Positions 61,201 to 64,000 of a DNA stretch of 64,000 nt are shown here, piece by piece. This DNA comes from Spirodela intermedia. Its lineage: Eukaryota; Streptophyta; Magnoliopsida; Alismatales; Araceae. The DNA is taken from contig LR746267.1 of the NCBI GenBank assembly GCA_902729315.2, positions 4,713,386 through 4,777,385 of the forward strand. Direction: 5' to 3'. The position numbers and the translations under genes were made by a program. Below the pieces are notes generated by a model. The model saw only the letters and a program-made list of their open reading frames with translations. It ran no database searches and was not told where the DNA came from. Positions within the stretch are counted from its first letter, which is position 1. Every line of letters begins with the position of its first letter.

Positions 61201-62187
61201 AAGATGCCACAATCGAATTCGAATTTCTGTATTCTGATCTGCCATCTCCGCATTCTCTTTTCTTGTTCCTCCATACAGATTGTAGACGTGAGATGGGTAC
61301 AGATTGAAAGTGTGGGGTCAGATCACCCAGCTCAAAACCATCTGAACCCATGCGTCGGTCACTTGAAAGTTCTATTTTCGGTTGTCACCCTGACAATAAA
61401 ATTGAGATGCGAGTAGAGTAGAGGGAGAACCAAGTTTCAGTTTGTGCCATGATTCAATGATTTACCCTACTATCAAGTGACATTAACCCAGGGAAATCAG
61501 CAAAAAGACCCGGCACGGTATTTTACCTCGAACGGTAGGAATTATATTGGATGAGAGATGACGCTAATGATATGGAGACCGTCTCACGGCGACTCATAAC
61601 CGATTAAGCGTATCTTCCATGAGAGAAGACAATCTATCGGAATGTTCGGCTTATTTCTTCACTTTCTCTGAATATCTTCTGTGATATTCACGATTAGGAA
61701 AAGTACAGAGTACGGCTTCGCTACTGGTCTTTACACAGCGAAGGGGGGGGGGGGGGGGGGTTTCGTTTCGCCGAGTACAAATACATGTGTACATATTCAG
61801 ATGTGTGGGAGTAAAACTGCGTTGAAGTAATCAGGTCCTTTCTCACCTGGATATTTACACCTGCCTCTCCCAGTCGTCTCCTTCGCTTGTATCCGTACTA
61901 ATCTTCAGTCTTCTTCCTCTGCAACGCTTCTGATACCTGTGAATATTTTTCAGTCGTACTGCGCCGAGGGGATGTCTGATAGCGCATGCCTATTCCTTTA
62001 TCCTGCCTCCACTCGAAACTTAAGTAGGGTATGGCTTCGTCCCTGGTGCCAGCTTCTCCAGACGATCGTACAAGTCTGAGACGTTTCCAGCAGGCCTCGG
62101 CCTCCGGCCAGAATCTTCGGAGATGTGGTATGTAGAGATGTATATAAACAAGTCGCGGAGATTGTGGATTCGTCCATCGCGTTGGAA
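58261..62187. other. Gene-poor AT-rich region, then mixed DNA downstream of the NAC gene
   Basis: Nothing that I can support as a gene was found on either strand. Open frames at 59862-60119 and 60165-60716 lack family signals. Simple sequences include a poly-A run near 59258-59271, a CT array at 61133-61161 and an 18-base G run at 61743-61760. The last few hundred bases are likely the NAC 3' untranslated region. Confidence 0.5.
61743..61760. repeat. 18-base poly-G run
   Basis: This is an uninterrupted G homopolymer. On the NAC gene's strand it would be poly-C, about 430 bases past the stop. Confidence 0.9.
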
Positions 62188-63776
62188 TCAGGGACCCCAC
62201 CTCAAGCCGGGAAAATGCTGTGGCTGTCGGACCACGCCCTCCCCAAGTGCTGGCAGCACTGCGCTCTGATGGTGATGGTTGTAGGGCGGAGCACATTGAT
62301 GGGGAATGTGGCCCAGCAGCGCCATCATCGAATGGTTCCCTTCATTGCCGCTAACGCAGCCGTGGCCATCGTTGTTATCGTTTTCGCCGCTGCTGCTACT
62401 GCCGCTTTGGAATCTCTTCCTTGTCGACGGCGTGACCAGGCTTGCTTCATTCCAGCGTTTCAGTGGCAACGTGCGGGTGGAATCCGGAGGAAGGGAAAGC
62501 TCCGGTTTGTCTCTCTGCAGGGTCAGACGTGGCGCGGGGTAGGTTGGGATGCCGCCGGTGGCGAGCAGTCCCTCCATGAAGTTATCTTCATTATCGAGCA
62601 GGTTGCCGTAGTTTACCACTGTGCCATCGTATTTATCGGATTGGAGAAGCATCTGGTTTGGGCAAATGGAGGTGGCGTGGTGCGAGAGAAGCGGAAGCCG
62701 CAATGCTCTGAAGATGTTCTCCCCGGCGCCGTCCTCCTCCCGATCTCCTTCCACCAGTTTCGGGTTTCCGCTGCAGTTCTTCTTGTAGATTCGGCAGAGT
62801 ACCCAATCGTCCAGCTGTTCAGCGCAGCATGCAGGAAGACACCATCAATAACTCAATTAGCAACGAAATAAATATTCGGGTCTTTCCTTGTCTGCCTGTC
62901 TGCGCTAAAAGTCTTGAGGGCCTCTTGGGGGCTGCCGGCTTATTCTTGGCGTCATGCACCTAGCCGAGTTCCAAACTCTCGATTTCTCAACCGTACGTCG
63001 TAGAGTGGATTTGGGCGGGGGGGGTGTGCGCACAAAAGGGGGAGGAACTTCCATATGGGGGATCGTTTTCCATCAGTTGAATAGGTGGAGCGATTACGTA
63101 CCCTGAGAGAGCCGTTGTTCTTGATCCCCGGCGCGTCGCCGGGGAGAGGAGCCTTGGGGGAGCCGCTGTCGGCGAGTCGGTACTCGTGCATGATCCAGTT
63201 GGTCTTGATCCCCTTCGGGGGCCTCCCGCCGTAGAAGACGAGCGCTTTCTTCACCCCTACCTTCTGGGTACCCCCGGAGGTGAGGATGGCCTTGTCTGTC
63301 CCCGTGGCCTTCCAGTATCCTGAGGTAGCCGCGCGGTTAGGCCGGGCGCCGTTGGGGTACTTTCGGTCCCTCGGGCTAAAGAAATACCACTCCTGCTCCC
63401 CGAAGGTCGCCTTCTCTGTGCAGACGGACGAAAAGTCAGCCCCAGGAACGAGCCGGAGAGCAAGAATAATCGGAGAGTTCGCGATACACGCGATCGATAG
63501 TATGACAGCGAGAGAGAGAGACGAATCACGGCGGTCGAACCGCAGGTTATGAACGGAAGGATCGGCTGGGATGGGCTTACCGGGCAGCTCCCAGGGGTCG
63601 AACTTGTACAGGTCGACCTCCGCAATGATCGCAACGGGGAGCGGGGCGGAGGCAGCCTTCTTCTTGAGGTAGTGAACGACGAGCTCCTCGTCGGTGGGGT
63701 GGAAACGGAAGCCAGGGGGAAGCTGCGGATGAAGCTGCTGCAGCGATCCAAACAAGGACGTACCCGCGCTCCCCAT
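62188..63776 (-). CDS. NAC-domain transcription factor (NAM/NAP-like clade)
   Basis: Three exons (63776-63581, 63415-63102 and 62814-62188) join in frame to 378 residues. All five NAC subdomains are present. A is [20 protein letters not shown] is [20 protein letters not shown] is [20 protein letters not shown] then [12 protein letters not shown] is [30 protein letters not shown] is [13 protein letters not shown]. Intron positions after ELP and before LDDW are the conserved NAC ones. The C-terminal part (about residues 185-378) is low-complexity, Ser/Asn/His-rich, as expected for an activation region. The [24 protein letters not shown] run points to the NAP/NARS/NAC018-type clade linked to senescence and seed development; that biological role is inference. 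A minus-strand TATA-like CTTATAATAG lies at about 63909-63917. Confidence 0.95.
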
Positions 63777-64000
63777 GGACGTGCGATCCTCGAATAGCTC
63801 GAGGGAGGTCAGTAAGAGCAGGTTCAAGAGTCGCGCACGCAAAATGGACAAAAGAACCGGCGGAGGAAGGAGTCGGGCGCGCTCTGTCTTGGATTAGGGC
63901 GGTGACTCTATTATAAGCGAGCGGGACGCGGTGGTAGGGCGGAGAATTCCAGTCCTAGTCGCGGCCATGGAGTAGAAAACGGGGGATCTCGGAAGGGCGG
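63777..64000 (-). promoter_or_regulatory. NAC gene promoter and leader
   Basis: The minus-strand TATA-like element at about 63909-63917 is some 135 bases before the ATG. The in-frame codons upstream of the ATG reach only a TTG at 63851, so the start at 63776 stands. The window ends here. Confidence 0.55.

Noticed and set aside
63777-63851. In-frame N-terminal extension of the NAC protein (25 residues, hydrophobic)
   Set aside because: The extension begins at TTG, not ATG. The conserved NAC start MGSAGTS at 63776 is the first ATG in frame.
1-64000. CRISPR arrays, bacterial operons, ribosomal RNA
   Set aside because: None seen. The window is plant nuclear DNA with spliced genes, and the repeats are microsatellites and retrotransposon relics.

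Overview
This is a nuclear segment of a flowering-plant genome. Every large gene is a plant orthologue with GT-AG introns. Coding exons are often GC-rich at their 5' ends, introns and intergenic DNA are AT-rich, CT/GA microsatellites are frequent, and decayed LTR retrotransposons sit at both ends. The mix of GC-rich single-exon genes and AT-rich long introns would suit a non-grass monocot or an early-diverging angiosperm, but that placement is a weak inference.

Layout. Positions 1-2.6 kb: decayed Ty3/gypsy pol on the minus strand, with a tandem duplication of reverse transcriptase, followed by the 3' end of a Ty1/copia element on the plus strand. 3.25-4.76 kb (-): PIG3-type quinone oxidoreductase. 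5.52-7.11 kb (+): S1/P1-type bifunctional nuclease, divergent from the oxidoreductase. 7.83-20.05 kb (-): katanin p80 (KTN80), 17 exons. 21.30-22.26 kb (+): intronless basic Ser/Arg-rich protein with an N-myristoylation-type N-terminus. 22.9-23.2 kb (-): possible small membrane protein. 24.6-37.7 kb (+): SWI2/SNF2-RING ATPase of the CHR28/FRG type. 38.36-40.36 kb (-): intronless P-class PPR protein, orthologue of Arabidopsis At1g03560. 41.22-54.22 kb (-): TRAPPII subunit TRS130/TRAPPC10 in about 21 exons. 55.18-56.30 kb (-): monoacylglycerol-lipase-like hydrolase. 56.8-57.35 kb (-): Ty3/gypsy integrase relic. 57.4-62.1 kb: gene-poor, repeat-rich. 62.19-63.78 kb (-): NAC transcription factor of the NAM/NAP type.

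The genes do not form a pathway. They are independent housekeeping or regulatory genes: microtubule severing, Golgi/post-Golgi trafficking, chromatin remodelling, organelle RNA processing, nucleic-acid degradation, lipid ester hydrolysis and transcription control. For KTN80, the oxidoreductase, the nuclease, the CHR28-type gene and the NAC gene, splice sites were read base by base and exon phases sum to an open frame. TRS130 exon edges are approximate.

No clearly new biological system is visible. The items most worth a second look are: duplicated reverse-transcriptase relics sharing one internal deletion; a uORF overlapping the start of the myristoylation-motif gene; an in-frame 78-nt intron in the CHR28-type gene; a 178-bp tandem duplication inside a KTN80 intron; an unexplained coding-like stretch inside TRS130 intron 1; and CT arrays placed with the pyrimidine strand as the sense strand in several gene leaders.
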